Below, in pieces: positions 45,059 through 53,973 of a DNA stretch of 64,000 nucleotides. Every line of letters begins with the position of its first letter. Within the stretch, counting starts at the first letter, position 1. A program made the translations under genes and the position numbers. The notes under the pieces are model-generated. The model was given only the letters and a program-made list of their open reading frames with translations. It was not told where the DNA came from and made no database searches. The DNA is from Streptomyces sp. M92 (GTDB taxonomy: Bacteria > Actinomycetota > Actinomycetes > Streptomycetales > Streptomycetaceae): assembly GCF_028473745.1 (NCBI RefSeq), contig NZ_CP101137.1, positions 6,827,501 to 6,891,500 of the forward strand. Direction: 5' to 3'.

Positions 45059-46558
45059 CTACGCCACGAACGTCCGCGGCGGCTCGCCGCCCCCGACGCC
45101 TCCGTTCTCCACCAGCCGGGCCGCGGCGGCCAGCCGTACCGCCGCCTCCTCGGCAACCGCGCCGCCGACGGTGAACGGCAGCCGGACGTACCCCTCGAAG
45201 GCCCCGTCGACCCCGAACCGCGGCCCGGACGGGACCCGCACCCCGACCCGTTCCCCCGCCTCGGCGAGACGCGAACCCGACAGGCCACCGGTCCGCACCC
45301 ACAGGGTGAGGCCCCCGCGCGGTACCTCGAATTCCCAGCCGGGCAGCTCACGGCGTACGGCGGCCACCAGCTCGTCCCGGTTCTGCCGGGCCTGCTCGCG
45401 CCGCACCCGGACGGCCTGCTCCCAGCCGCCGGTGCTGAAAAGCCAGTTCACGCCCAGCTGCTCCAGCACGGGCGTGCCCAGGTCGGCGTACGCCCGCGCG
45501 GCGACCAGACTGCGGATCACGTCGGGCGCGGCGCGGACCCAGCCGATGCGCATGCCGGCCCAGAAGGCCTTGCTGGCGGAGCCGACGGTGACGACCGTGG
45601 AGCCGGCCGGGTCGAAGGCGCACACCGGGCGCGGCATCTCGACGTCGTCGTCCAGCCACAGCTCGCTCATCGTCTCGTCGGCCACGAGTACCGTCCCCGC
45701 CGAGCGGGCCGCGTCCACCAGCCGGCGCCGCTGGTCGTCGTCGGCGAGCGCGCCGGTGGGGTTGTGGAAGTCGGCGACGACGTAGGCGATGCGGGGCGCG
45801 GCGTCGCGCAGCACCTGGCGCCAGCGGTCCACGTCCCACCCAGTGAGCCCCTCGGCCATCGCGACGGGCACCAGCCGGGCCCCCGCCTCGCGCATCAGCT
45901 GGAGGATGTTCGCGTACGACGGCGACTCCACGGCGATGCGCTCGCCCCGGCCCCCGAAGAGGTGGCAGATGGCATCGATCGCGCCCATCGCCCCCGTGGT
46001 CACCATGATCTGCTCGGGCATGGTCGGGATGCCGCGCGCCGTGTAGCGCTCCGCGATCATCGCGCGCAGGGCAGGCAGCCCGGCGGGATAGTCGCCGTGG
46101 GTGTGCGCGTAGGGGGGAAGTTCCTCCAGGGCTCCCTGCACGGCGCGGGTGAGCCAGGGCTCGGGGGCGGGCAGCGCCGCGCAGCCGAGGTCGATCATCG
46201 ACCCGAGGGCCTCGGGCGGCAGCGGCTCCAGGCCGCGCGCGGGCAGGGGGTTCCCCGCCGGTACCGCCGTCCAGCTGCCGGCACCGCGGCGGGACTCGAG
46301 GAAGCCCTCCGCGCGCAGGGCCTCGTAGGCGGCGGCGACGGTGGTGCGGCTGACGGTCAGGGCCAGGGCCAGCTCGCGCTCGGCGGGCAGCCGGGCGGCG
46401 ACCGGTACGCGTCCTTCGAGCACCAGCAGGCGGATGCCGTCGGCGAGCGCCCGGTAGGCGGGCGGTCGGCGGGTGCCGGGCCCGGCGGGGCGGTCCTGCT
46501 GGGAGCCGAGCAGCCGGGCGAGCTGCCCCGCCCCCACGGCCGAGGTCCACTGCGCCAT
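45059..46558 (-). CDS. MocR-type regulator (GntR wHTH fused to aminotransferase fold)
   Basis: This 499-residue fusion has an N-terminal GntR winged helix (YRALADGIRLLVLEGRVPVA, LTVSRTTVAAAYEALRAEGF) joined to a class I aminotransferase domain. The PLP lysine is in VGSASKAFWAGMRIGW and FHNPTGALADDDQRR is the usual NPTG segment. MocR proteins use PLP or an amino-acid adduct to sense and regulate, often the gene facing them. Here that is the YczE-like membrane gene, about 100 bases away, an association known for this family. ATG 46558 is chosen; AAGGTGG lies 11 bases upstream. Confidence 0.92.
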   Translation of the reverse strand: MAQWTSAVGAGQLARLLGSQQDRPAGPGTRRPPAYRALADGIRLLVLEGRVPVAARLPAERELALALTVSRTTVAAAYEALRAEGFLESRRGAGSWTAVPAGNPLPARGLEPLPPEALGSMIDLGCAALPAPEPWLTRAVQGALEELPPYAHTHGDYPAGLPALRAMIAERYTARGIPTMPEQIMVTTGAMGAIDAICHLFGGRGERIAVESPSYANILQLMREAGARLVPVAMAEGLTGWDVDRWRQVLRDAAPRIAYVVADFHNPTGALADDDQRRRLVDAARSAGTVLVADETMSELWLDDDVEMPRPVCAFDPAGSTVVTVGSASKAFWAGMRIGWVRAAPDVIRSLVAARAYADLGTPVLEQLGVNWLFSTGGWEQAVRVRREQARQNRDELVAAVRRELPGWEFEVPRGGLTLWVRTGGLSGSRLAEAGERVGVRVPSGPRFGVDGAFEGYVRLPFTVGGAVAEEAAVRLAAAARLVENGGVGGGEPPRTFVA

Positions 46559-46659
46559 GGAAATCAGTCCACCTTCCCCGAATTGGCCATGGTTGGCCCT
46601 GCCTCTCAAGCCACAGGGTGACATGCAGCAGGCCACTACCACCACCCAGGGGGCACGTC

Positions 46660-47334
46660 TTGTCCAGCCGACCCAGCCGACCCAGCCAGTCCCGTCACCT
46701 CGTCCGCCGCCTCACCCAGCTCTACGGCGGTCTGGTGCTGTACGGCGCCAGTTCGGCGCTGCTCGTCAGGTCCGGGCTCGGGCTGGAACCGTGGAACGTG
46801 CTGCACCAGGGCCTCGCCGAGCGCACGGGCCTGTCGATGGGCGTGGTGCTGACCATCCTGGGCGCGTTGGTGCTGCTGCTGTGGATTCCGCTGCGCCAGC
46901 GGCCGGGCCTCGGCACGGTCTCGAACGTGCTGGTGATCGGCGTCGCGATGGACGCGACGCTGGCCGTCGTGCCCGACGCCCACGGCTGGACGCTGCGGAT
47001 CGCCGCGATGGTGGCCGGGATCGTCCTGAACGGCGCGGCCACCGGGCTGTACATCGCCGCGCGCTTCGGTCCGGGCCCGCGCGACGGACTGATGACGGGG
47101 CTGAACCGGCGTACGGGGCTCTCGGTGCGCCTGGTGCGCACGGCCGTCGAGATCACCGTGGTGGTGACGGGCTTCGCCCTCGGCGGCACGGTCGGCGTCG
47201 GCACCCTCCTGTACGCCCTGTCGATCGGCCCGCTCGCCCAGGTGTTCCTGCGCGTGTTCGCCGTCCCGGCGGCATCCGACGGCAGCACGGTGGTTGCCGC
47301 CGGTCAACCCCGGCGCGCGATACTGCGTCGGTGA
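46660..47334 (+). CDS. YczE/YitT-like integral membrane protein
   Basis: The protein has five or so hydrophobic helices (LTQLYGGLVLYGASSALLVR, MGVVLTILGALVLLLWIPL, VSNVLVIGVAMDATLAVV, IAAMVAGIVLNGAATGLYI, TAVEITVVVTGFALGGTVGV) and the conserved GPGPRDGLMTGL. This is the YczE group found next to MocR regulators; substrate unknown. The start is uncertain: TTG 46660 has CAGGGGG six bases upstream and gives 224 residues; GTG 46618 would add 14 residues. The stop overlaps the next start (GTGA), coupling it to the phosphodiesterase gene. Confidence 0.82.
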   Translation: MSSRPSRPSQSRHLVRRLTQLYGGLVLYGASSALLVRSGLGLEPWNVLHQGLAERTGLSMGVVLTILGALVLLLWIPLRQRPGLGTVSNVLVIGVAMDATLAVVPDAHGWTLRIAAMVAGIVLNGAATGLYIAARFGPGPRDGLMTGLNRRTGLSVRLVRTAVEITVVVTGFALGGTVGVGTLLYALSIGPLAQVFLRVFAVPAASDGSTVVAAGQPRRAILRR

Positions 47335-48107
47335 CCACCCCGATACGCCGTCCGCGCCACCCCTACCTGGACCACCCCGGTCCGCTCGCCTTCGCCCACC
47401 GGGGCGGGACGGCGGACGGTCTGGAGAACACGCTGCGGCAGTTCCGGCGCGCGGTCGAGGCGGGCTACCGGTACATCGAGACCGACGTCCACGCCACACG
47501 GGACGGAAAACTCGTCGCCTTCCACGACGCGACCCTGGACCGGGTGACGGACGGGGCCGGGCGGATCGCCGACCTGCCGTGGGAAAGGGTGCGTCACGCG
47601 CGCGTGGCGGGCGAGGAGCCGGTGCCGCTGTTCGAGGAACTCCTGGAGACCTTCCCCGACGTGCGCTGGAACATCGACGTGAAGGCGGAGCCCGCACTGC
47701 TGCCCCTGCTGGAGCTGATCGAGCGGACGAACGCCTGGGACCGGATCTGCGTCGGCTCCTTCTCCGAGGCGCGCGTCGTGCGCGCCCAGCGGCTGGCCGG
47801 GCCGCGCCTGGCCACCTCGTACGGCACCCGGGGCGTCCTCAACCTGCGGCTGCGCTCCTGGGGCGTCCCGGCGGCGCTGCGGAGTTCGGCGGTGGCCGCT
47901 CAGGTGCCCGAGGTCCAGTCGGGCATCCAGGTGGTGGACCACCGCTTCGTGCGCGCCGCCCACGCGCGCGGACTCCAGGTGCACGTCTGGACGGTGAACG
48001 AGCCCGACCGCATGCACCGGCTCCTGGACCTGGGAGTGGATGGCATCATGACCGATCACATCGACACACTGCGCGAGGTCATGGAGGACCGCGGCGTCTG
48101 GGTCTGA
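47331..48107 (+). CDS. Glycerophosphodiester phosphodiesterase
   Basis: This 258-residue GDPD-family TIM barrel has the catalytic motifs FAHRGGTADGLENTL (His and Arg, Glu), YIETDVHATRDGKLVAFHD (metal Glu/Asp and second catalytic His) and VHVWTVNEPDRMHRLLDLGV near the end. It hydrolyses glycerophosphodiesters to glycerol 3-phosphate and an alcohol. No signal peptide is seen, so cytoplasmic action is likely. GTG 47331 overlaps the preceding stop. Confidence 0.93.
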   Translation: MTTPIRRPRHPYLDHPGPLAFAHRGGTADGLENTLRQFRRAVEAGYRYIETDVHATRDGKLVAFHDATLDRVTDGAGRIADLPWERVRHARVAGEEPVPLFEELLETFPDVRWNIDVKAEPALLPLLELIERTNAWDRICVGSFSEARVVRAQRLAGPRLATSYGTRGVLNLRLRSWGVPAALRSSAVAAQVPEVQSGIQVVDHRFVRAAHARGLQVHVWTVNEPDRMHRLLDLGVDGIMTDHIDTLREVMEDRGVWV

Positions 48108-48158
48108 GGGCCCCGCCCGGCCCGGGGGCGGCGCGGGCACGGGGAAGCGAGGGCACGG

Positions 48159-49508
48159 GTGGGCACCGACACCCTGCGGACGGACGCGGCCGACGGCGCC
48201 GGGGACCGGCGGCGCGAACAGCGCGGCTGGTACTTCTACGACTGGGCGTGCTCGGTCTACTCGACGAGCGTGGTCACCGTGTTCCTGGGGCCCTATCTGA
48301 CCTCCGTCGCTCAGGCGGCGGCGGACGCGGACGGGTACGTGCACCCGCTCGGCATACCCGTGCGCGCCGGATCGTTCTTCGCCTACTCGGTGTCCCTGTC
48401 GGTGATCGTGGCGGTGCTCGTGATGCCCCTGGTGGGCGCCGCCGCCGACCGCTCTGGCCGCAGGAAGCCGCTGCTGGCCGCGGCCGCGTACACCGGCGCC
48501 GCGGCCACCACCGCGATGTTCTTCCTGGACGGCGACCGCTACCTGCTGGGCGGCCTGCTCCTGATCGTCGCCAACGCCGCGCAGTCCGTGGCGATGATGC
48601 TCTACAACTCCTACCTGCCCCAGATCGCCCCGCCCGAGGAGCGCGACGCGGTCTCCTCGCGGGGGTGGGCCTTCGGCTACGCGGCCGGGGCCCTGGTCCT
48701 GGTCGCCAACCTGGTCCTCTACACCGGTCATGACTCCTTCGGGCTGACCGAGAGCGAGGCGGTCCGCGTCTGCCTGGCCTCCGCCGGGCTGTGGTGGGGC
48801 GCGTTCGCACTCATTCCGCTGCGGCGGCTGCGCGACCGCCGCGCTCCCGCGCGGGAGGGCTCCGCCCTGCCCGGGTTCCGGCAGCTCGCCGCGACCGTCC
48901 GCGACATGCGGCGCCACCCGCTGACACTGGCCTTCCTGCTGGCGTACCTGGTCTACAACGACGGGATCCAGACGGTGATCTCCCAGGCGTCCGTGTACGG
49001 CTCCGAGGAACTGGGCCTCGGCCAGTCCACGCTCATCGTGGCGGTGCTGCTGGTCCAGGTGCTCGCGGTGGCGGGCGCGCTGGCGCTCGGGCGGCTGGCA
49101 CGGAGGTACGGGGCCAAGCGGACGATCCTGGGGTCGCTGGTCGCCTGGACGGTCACGCTGGCGGCCGGGTACTTCCTGCCGGCCGGGGCGCCGGCCTGGT
49201 TCTTCGTGCTGGCCGCGGGCATCGGACTGGTCCTGGGCGGCAGTCAGGCGCTGTCCCGCTCCCTTTTCTCCCACCTGGTCCCGCCCGGCAAGGAGGCCGA
49301 GTACTTCGCGGCGTACGAGCTGAGCGACCGCGGGACGAGCTGGTTGGGGCCGCTGCTGTTCGGGCTCACCTACCAGCTGACCGGGAGCTACCGCGACGCG
49401 ATCATCTCACTGGTCGCCTTCTTCGCCCTCGGTTTCGTGCTCCTCGCGCGGGTGCCGGTGCGGCGGGCGATCGGCGACGCGGGCAATCCGGTACCCGAAA
49501 GGATTTAG
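48159..49508 (+). CDS. MFS transporter, UMF1/Atg22-like family
   Basis: This 449-residue membrane protein has twelve predicted helices and the family's N-terminal mark REQRGWYFYDWACSVYSTS. The loop ADRSGRRKPLLAA is the MFS cytoplasmic motif; ARRYGAKRTILGS is its repeat in the second half. UMF1 proteins are presumed effluxers; the substrate cannot be read. GTG 48159 has GAGGG upstream. It follows the phosphodiesterase gene by 51 bases, so it may be in the same transcript. Confidence 0.9.
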   Translation: MGTDTLRTDAADGAGDRRREQRGWYFYDWACSVYSTSVVTVFLGPYLTSVAQAAADADGYVHPLGIPVRAGSFFAYSVSLSVIVAVLVMPLVGAAADRSGRRKPLLAAAAYTGAAATTAMFFLDGDRYLLGGLLLIVANAAQSVAMMLYNSYLPQIAPPEERDAVSSRGWAFGYAAGALVLVANLVLYTGHDSFGLTESEAVRVCLASAGLWWGAFALIPLRRLRDRRAPAREGSALPGFRQLAATVRDMRRHPLTLAFLLAYLVYNDGIQTVISQASVYGSEELGLGQSTLIVAVLLVQVLAVAGALALGRLARRYGAKRTILGSLVAWTVTLAAGYFLPAGAPAWFFVLAAGIGLVLGGSQALSRSLFSHLVPPGKEAEYFAAYELSDRGTSWLGPLLFGLTYQLTGSYRDAIISLVAFFALGFVLLARVPVRRAIGDAGNPVPERI

Positions 49509-49534
49509 CACTCGGCGCGAAAGGGCTGTAGTGT
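49505..49534 (+). promoter_or_regulatory. Possible second, vegetative promoter for rbpA
   Basis: TTAGCA (49505-49510) and TAGTGT (49529-49534) are 18 bases apart. The -10 fits the Streptomyces TAGRRT-like pattern; the -35 is a partial match and overlaps the end of the MFS gene. This would give a long leader before rbpA. Confidence 0.35.
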
Positions 49535-49697
49535 ACGCGTTTGGCCTGCCAGGCGTACCGTTACTGCGCGTCAAAGGTGCCGAATCGCTATGTCACATCT
49601 GCCAGCAGAGGTGACAAACCGGACGTCGGCGGGTACTGCACTGGTTGCAAGGCTGCGGCTGCGACGGCGACGCAGGGCCCGGATCGGGAGTCGGGAC

Positions 49698-49724
49698 GGG
49701 AATCTTTACCGCCGCCCGGACGTT
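49698..49724 (+). promoter_or_regulatory. Sigma-R promoter of rbpA
   Basis: GGGAAT (49698-49703) and GTT (49722-49724) are separated by exactly 18 bases, the sigma-R (thiol-oxidative stress) consensus. rbpA is an established sigma-R target in S. coelicolor, so the match is expected. The start point would be about 55 bases before the rbpA ATG. Confidence 0.88.
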
Positions 49725-49785
49725 GACCGGATGACGACGACAGCGACACCTGTCCTGTGGGCGACAAGCCCGGGAGGCACGATTC

Positions 49786-50160
49786 ATGAGTGAGCGAGCT
49801 CTTCGCGGCACGCGCCTCGTGGTGACCAGCTACGAGACGGACCGCGGCATCGACCTGGCCCCGCGCCAGGCCGTGGAGTACGCATGCGAGAAGGGGCATC
49901 GATTCGAGATGCCCTTCTCGGTCGAGGCGGAGATCCCGCCGGAGTGGGAGTGCAAGGTCTGCGGGGCCCAGGCACTCCTGGTGGACGGCGACGGCCCTGA
50001 GGAGAAGAAGGCCAAGCCCGCGCGTACGCACTGGGACATGCTGATGGAGCGGCGCACCCGCGAGGAACTCGAAGAGGTCCTCGAGGAGCGGCTGGCCGTT
50101 CTGCGCTCCGGCGCGATGAACATCGCGGTGCACCCGCGAGACAGCCGCAAGAGTGCGTGA
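49786..50160 (+). CDS. rbpA: RNA polymerase-binding protein RbpA
   Basis: This 124-residue protein binds RNA polymerase and the principal sigma factor and stimulates promoter opening. The N-terminal MSERALRGTRLVVTSYETDR, the core barrel with CEKGHRFEMPFSVEAEIP and CKVCG, and the C-terminal sigma-interacting helix HWDMLMERRTREELEEVLEE are all present at normal length. GGGAGGC precedes ATG 49786. A sigma-R promoter upstream links it to disulphide stress. A long hairpin ends the unit. Confidence 0.97.
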   Translation: MSERALRGTRLVVTSYETDRGIDLAPRQAVEYACEKGHRFEMPFSVEAEIPPEWECKVCGAQALLVDGDGPEEKKAKPARTHWDMLMERRTREELEEVLEERLAVLRSGAMNIAVHPRDSRKSA

Positions 50161-50202
50161 CAACCGTTCCTGACGGGAAACCGTAGGGGACACATATCGA
50201 AC

Positions 50203-50245
50203 ACCGCGGGTGCCGTACATGGATCTCATGTACGGCACCCGCGGT
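50203..50245. terminator. 19-bp perfect hairpin between rbpA and fxsA
   Basis: 50203-50221 and 50227-50245 are exact complements around a 5-base loop. It lies between convergent genes and should act in both directions. Confidence 0.9.
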
Positions 50246-50280
50246 TTCGGTGTGTCCGCGGCGGCCGTCGCGCCGAGCGC

Positions 50281-50853
50281 TCAGTGGGTCAGCGGAGGGC
50301 GGGGGTCCTGCGGGGCGTCGCCCGGCTCGTCCCGTATGACCTCGCCCTGGACGACCTTGCCGTCCGGCTGGTGCATGCGGGCCTGGCGGAAGGCGTCGCC
50401 CAGGGTGCCCGGGCCCGCCTCGCGGAGCTTGCGCTCCACCGTCCGCTCCGCGTGGCGGCTCACGGCCTTCTGGACCGGGGGCAGCAGTATCAGCAGGCCC
50501 AGCGCGTCGGAGATCAGGCCCGGGATGATCAGGAGCAGTCCGCCCAGCATCATCAGCCCGTTGCCCTCGCTGTTCGGCCGGGCCCCGGGCAGGACGCCGG
50601 ACTGCTGCTGTCGCACGGTCTCCTGGAGACTGCGGAACGCCCGGCGGCCCGCCGCCTTGATCACCACGGAACCGAGGACGACGCCCGCGACCAGCAGCAG
50701 GAAGACCACGAACCCACTGGAGGCACCCGCGACCACGGTCAGCAGCCAGATCTCCAGGACGAGCCACGCGGCGATGCCCAGCGGCACGAAGGTGCGCAGC
50801 TTGGAACGCGGGGGCCGGGCGGGGGAACTGGGGGTCTGAGCGCCAGTCGTCAT
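50281..50853 (-). CDS. fxsA: FxsA-family membrane protein
   Basis: This 190-residue protein has three hydrophobic segments: VPLGIAAWLVLEIWLLTVVA, SSGFVVFLLLVAGVVLGSVV and GLMMLGGLLLIIPGLISDAL, the last carrying the FxsA signature GLLLIIPGLISDALGLLLL-like pattern. Its C-terminal half is cytoplasmic and charged. The E. coli member affects F exclusion of phage T7; the function here is unknown. ATG 50853 starts MTTGAQTPSSPA. It converges with rbpA, and ppm1 lies upstream on the same strand. Confidence 0.9.
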   Translation of the reverse strand: MTTGAQTPSSPARPPRSKLRTFVPLGIAAWLVLEIWLLTVVAGASSGFVVFLLLVAGVVLGSVVIKAAGRRAFRSLQETVRQQQSGVLPGARPNSEGNGLMMLGGLLLIIPGLISDALGLLILLPPVQKAVSRHAERTVERKLREAGPGTLGDAFRQARMHQPDGKVVQGEVIRDEPGDAPQDPRPPLTH

Positions 50854-50899
50854 ACTCCCAGTGTGCCTGGCCCCGGCTCAGCGCGGCATAAGGGGGCGA

Positions 50900-51754
50900 T
50901 CAGGCGTTGTTGTCCGTCGCCTGTGCCGATGTGTCGGCCGCCGGCGCGTCCGCCGCCGGGTCGGGCCGGCGGTCGCGGCCCAGGACCTTGCCGACCCGCT
51001 CCCCCACGCCCCACGTGGTGACCCGCCAGAGCGCCTCCACGAGGATGTCACGGCTCATCTTGGAGTCGCCGTGCTCGCGCTCGACGAAGGTGATCGGCAC
51101 CTCGACGACGTGGTAGCCGGCCTTGATCGCCCTGCGGGCGAGATCGACCTGGAAGCAGTAGCCCTGGGAGGCCACCTCGTCCAGGCCGAGCCCTTCGAGC
51201 GTCTCGCGGCGGAAGGCACGGTAGCCGCCGGTGATGTCGCGCAGCGGCAGGTCGAGTGCGAGGCGCGAGTACATGCTGCCGCCGCGGGAGATGAACTCGC
51301 GGGACCTGGGCCAGTTCACCACCCGGCCGCCGGGCACCCAGCGGGAGCCGAGGACCAGGTCCGCGCCCTTGAGCGCGGTCAGCAGCCGGGGCAGTTCCTC
51401 GGGCTGGTGGGAGCCGTCGGCGTCCATCTCGATCAGCACGCCGTAGCCGTGCTCCAGACCCCAGTGGAAGCCCGCGAGGTAGGCGGCGCCCAGGCCTTCC
51501 TTGCCCTTGCGGTGCAGGACCTGGACGTGGTCGTCCCCGGCGGCCAGCTCGTCGGCGAGCTTGCCGGTGCCGTCGGGGCTGTTGTCGTCGGCCACCAGTA
51601 CGTGCGCCTCGGGGACCGCTTCACGCACGCGCGCGACGATCGCCTTGATGTTCTCCGCCTCGTTGTAGGTCGGAATGATCACCAAAGCCGTGCCCAGGGG
51701 ACCGAACCGCCTCCCCTGCCCCGCCGCTGCGGGCGTCCCGTCGCCGTCGTTCAC
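50900..51754 (-). CDS. ppm1: Polyprenol phosphate mannosyl transferase (dolichol-phosphate mannose synthase)
   Basis: This 284-residue GT2 enzyme transfers mannose from GDP-mannose to polyprenyl phosphate at the membrane face; the product feeds protein O-mannosylation. ALVIIPTYNEAENIKAIVAR, VADDNSPDGTG, the metal motif EMDADGSHQPEEL and DITGGYRAFRRETLEGL are diagnostic. There is no C-terminal membrane domain, so it is the catalytic domain only, as in S. coelicolor Ppm1, where it is needed for glycosylation and phage phiC31 infection. GTG 51754 has AAGGGG at good spacing. Confidence 0.95.
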   Translation of the reverse strand: MNDGDGTPAAAGQGRRFGPLGTALVIIPTYNEAENIKAIVARVREAVPEAHVLVADDNSPDGTGKLADELAAGDDHVQVLHRKGKEGLGAAYLAGFHWGLEHGYGVLIEMDADGSHQPEELPRLLTALKGADLVLGSRWVPGGRVVNWPRSREFISRGGSMYSRLALDLPLRDITGGYRAFRRETLEGLGLDEVASQGYCFQVDLARRAIKAGYHVVEVPITFVEREHGDSKMSRDILVEALWRVTTWGVGERVGKVLGRDRRPDPAADAPAADTSAQATDNNA

Positions 51755-52279
51755 CGCTGCCCCTTCATCTCCGTACGCAGAGGACCACCATAATGGCCGC
51801 GGCCTGCGAGGACGTGACAGGACGTCCGCAAAGGGTGTCGTTTTCCCGGGGCCGGGGTAGGGATAGGTGATTCGGGACCGTTTGCGCGGCGGATGGGGGC
51901 CCGGCGCCCTTCGGGCCGGCCCGGGACCCGCCGGCTGCGGATCGACCTGGGCCGTTGTCTACTGAGCGCCCGGGCCCCACCCGGGTCACACCTCCCGACC
52001 GGCCGGAACGTTCCGTCGTCACGGCGCGAGCGCTGAGCCTGGCTCCCAGTGACGGTGCCCCGGTGCGGCACACCGTCCCTGACCCAGCGGCGCCGCGACG
52101 CGCGCGCGGAGGCTTCCCCGGTCGGGCGTCCGGTGGTGGACTCCGCCGAACCTACCGGCCCCCAGCCGTCGCCTGTCAACAGTCACTCGACCTGCGGCTT
52201 CTCCGCCAATTCCCAGGTCAGCGCGGAGGATGCGCAGGTCGCGGACGGGAGAAGATCATCGCCCCGTCGGCCGTGTGGA
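51755..52279. other. 525-bp intergenic region
   Basis: It lies between ppm1 and the amidohydrolase gene, both leftward. I see no frame with protein character and no clear hairpin. It must contain the ppm1 promoter; CATTAT on the minus strand (51795-51790) is a possible -10 without a convincing -35. Confidence 0.45.
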
Positions 52280-53896
52280 TCACTCGCCCGGCCGTACGAA
52301 CACCGTCCGGCCTCCCACCACGGTGCGCAGGCAGACGGGCAGGTCACCGCCCGGAGACAGGTCGGGCAGGCCCGGAGTACCCGAGCGGGGGTCGGTCGAC
52401 CAGCGGGCCACCCGGTCGTCGGGGGTCTGGACGACGAGCTCGCCGGTGCGCCACACGGCGTAGTCGGCGGGTGCGCCCGGCACCAGGGCGCCCGCGTCGT
52501 CGCGTCCGATCGCCCGCCAGCCGCCGCGTGTGTGGGCGGTGAAGGCCGCGCGGACGGAGACGCGGTGCTCGGGCGCGCGGTGGAAGGCGGCGGCCCGGAC
52601 GGTGCCCCACGGGTCGAGGGGCGTGACCGGGCTGTCGGAGCCGAAGGCGAGCGGAACACCGGCGCGCAGCAGGGCCGCGTAGGGGTTGAGGGTGCGGGCC
52701 CGTTCGGCGCCCAGCCGCTGCGCGTACATGCCGTCCTCGCCGCCCCACAGGGCGTCGAAGGCGGGCTGGACGGACGCGGTCAGGCCCAGTTCGGCGAAGG
52801 CCGCGATGTCCTCGGGGGTCAGCATCTCGGCGTGTTCCACGCGGTGGCGGGCGGCGCGGACGCGGGCGAGGCCGAGCTTCTCGGCGGCCGCGCGCACGCC
52901 CTGGACCACGGCTCCGACGGCTGCGTCGCCGATGGCGTGGAAGCCCGCCTGGAGGCCGGCCTCGATGCAGGCGACGACGTGGGCGGCGACGGCGCCGGCG
53001 TCGAGGTAGGCGGTGCCGGTGTGGCCGGCGTCGGCGTACGGCTGGTGCAGGCACGCGGTGTGCGAGCCGAGGGCGCCGTCGACGAAGAGGTCCCCGGCCG
53101 CGCCGATCGCGCCCAACTCCCGCGCCTTGTCGACGTCCTGTTCGGCCCAGTAGCCCATGACGCGCGGGCCGGCCTCCTCGGCCGCCAGCCGCAGCAGGCC
53201 GGTGAGGTCGTCCTCGGAGGAGATCTCCGGGCCCGCGCACTCGTGAACGGTTCCGATGCCGAGGGAGGCGGCGTGCGCGAGGGCGGCGCGCTGGGCCTCG
53301 GTGCGCTGGGCGGGGGCGAGGGCCCCGAGGGCGGCGGCGCGCACGGCGTGGTGGGCCTCGGCGGTGAGCGGGCCGTCCGCGCGGGTGACGTCGCCGGGGA
53401 CGAGGTCGAGCAGGGCGGTGGTGACGACGGCCGAGTGGACGTCGATACGGCTGAGGTAGAGGGGACGCCCGCCGGTGGCCGCGTCCAGTTCGGCGCGGGC
53501 CGGGGGCTGCCCGTCGGGCCACCGGGAGGCGTCCCAGCCGTGGCCGAGGAGCACCCGGTCGGCCGGGCGGGCCGCTGCGAAGTCCCGTACGAGGGCGAGG
53601 GCGGCCTCTCGGGTGGGGGCACCGGAGAGGTCCAGGCCGGTGAGGGCGAGGCCGGTGGACGTCGTGTGCACGTGTGCGTCGGTGAACGCCGGGGCGACCA
53701 GGGCGCCGTCCAGGTCGATCACCTCGTCCACGCCGTCGGCGAAGGCGTCCGCGGCGCCCTCGGAGCCGACCCAGGCGACCTGGCCGCGTTCGACGACCAT
53801 CGCCGTCGCGAAGGGGTCGGCGGGACTGTGGACCTCGCCGCGGCGCAGCAGGACGGTCGTGGACGCGGTGGTGGACGAGGCGGTGGGCTCACTCAT
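52280..53896 (-). CDS. Amidohydrolase family protein (YtcJ-like, amidohydrolase 3)
   Basis: This 538-residue cytoplasmic metal hydrolase has the HxH motif in APAFTDAHVHTTSTG, a His in GFHAIGDAAVGAVVQG, HRVEHAEMLTPEDIAAFA and the Asp in LAFGSDSPVTPLDPWG. These are the metal ligands of the YtcJ/amidohydrolase 3 group. The substrate cannot be deduced. ATG 53896 begins MSEPTASSTTAST. An Lrp-type regulator lies just upstream on the same strand. Confidence 0.9.
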   Translation of the reverse strand: MSEPTASSTTASTTVLLRRGEVHSPADPFATAMVVERGQVAWVGSEGAADAFADGVDEVIDLDGALVAPAFTDAHVHTTSTGLALTGLDLSGAPTREAALALVRDFAAARPADRVLLGHGWDASRWPDGQPPARAELDAATGGRPLYLSRIDVHSAVVTTALLDLVPGDVTRADGPLTAEAHHAVRAAALGALAPAQRTEAQRAALAHAASLGIGTVHECAGPEISSEDDLTGLLRLAAEEAGPRVMGYWAEQDVDKARELGAIGAAGDLFVDGALGSHTACLHQPYADAGHTGTAYLDAGAVAAHVVACIEAGLQAGFHAIGDAAVGAVVQGVRAAAEKLGLARVRAARHRVEHAEMLTPEDIAAFAELGLTASVQPAFDALWGGEDGMYAQRLGAERARTLNPYAALLRAGVPLAFGSDSPVTPLDPWGTVRAAAFHRAPEHRVSVRAAFTAHTRGGWRAIGRDDAGALVPGAPADYAVWRTGELVVQTPDDRVARWSTDPRSGTPGLPDLSPGGDLPVCLRTVVGGRTVFVRPGE

Positions 53897-53973
53897 GGAC
53901 ACCAGTCTCGCGCCTCCCGGAAGACGCACGGCACGCAGGTCACCCGTAGGCCACCCGTCGGACCCGGTCGCCG

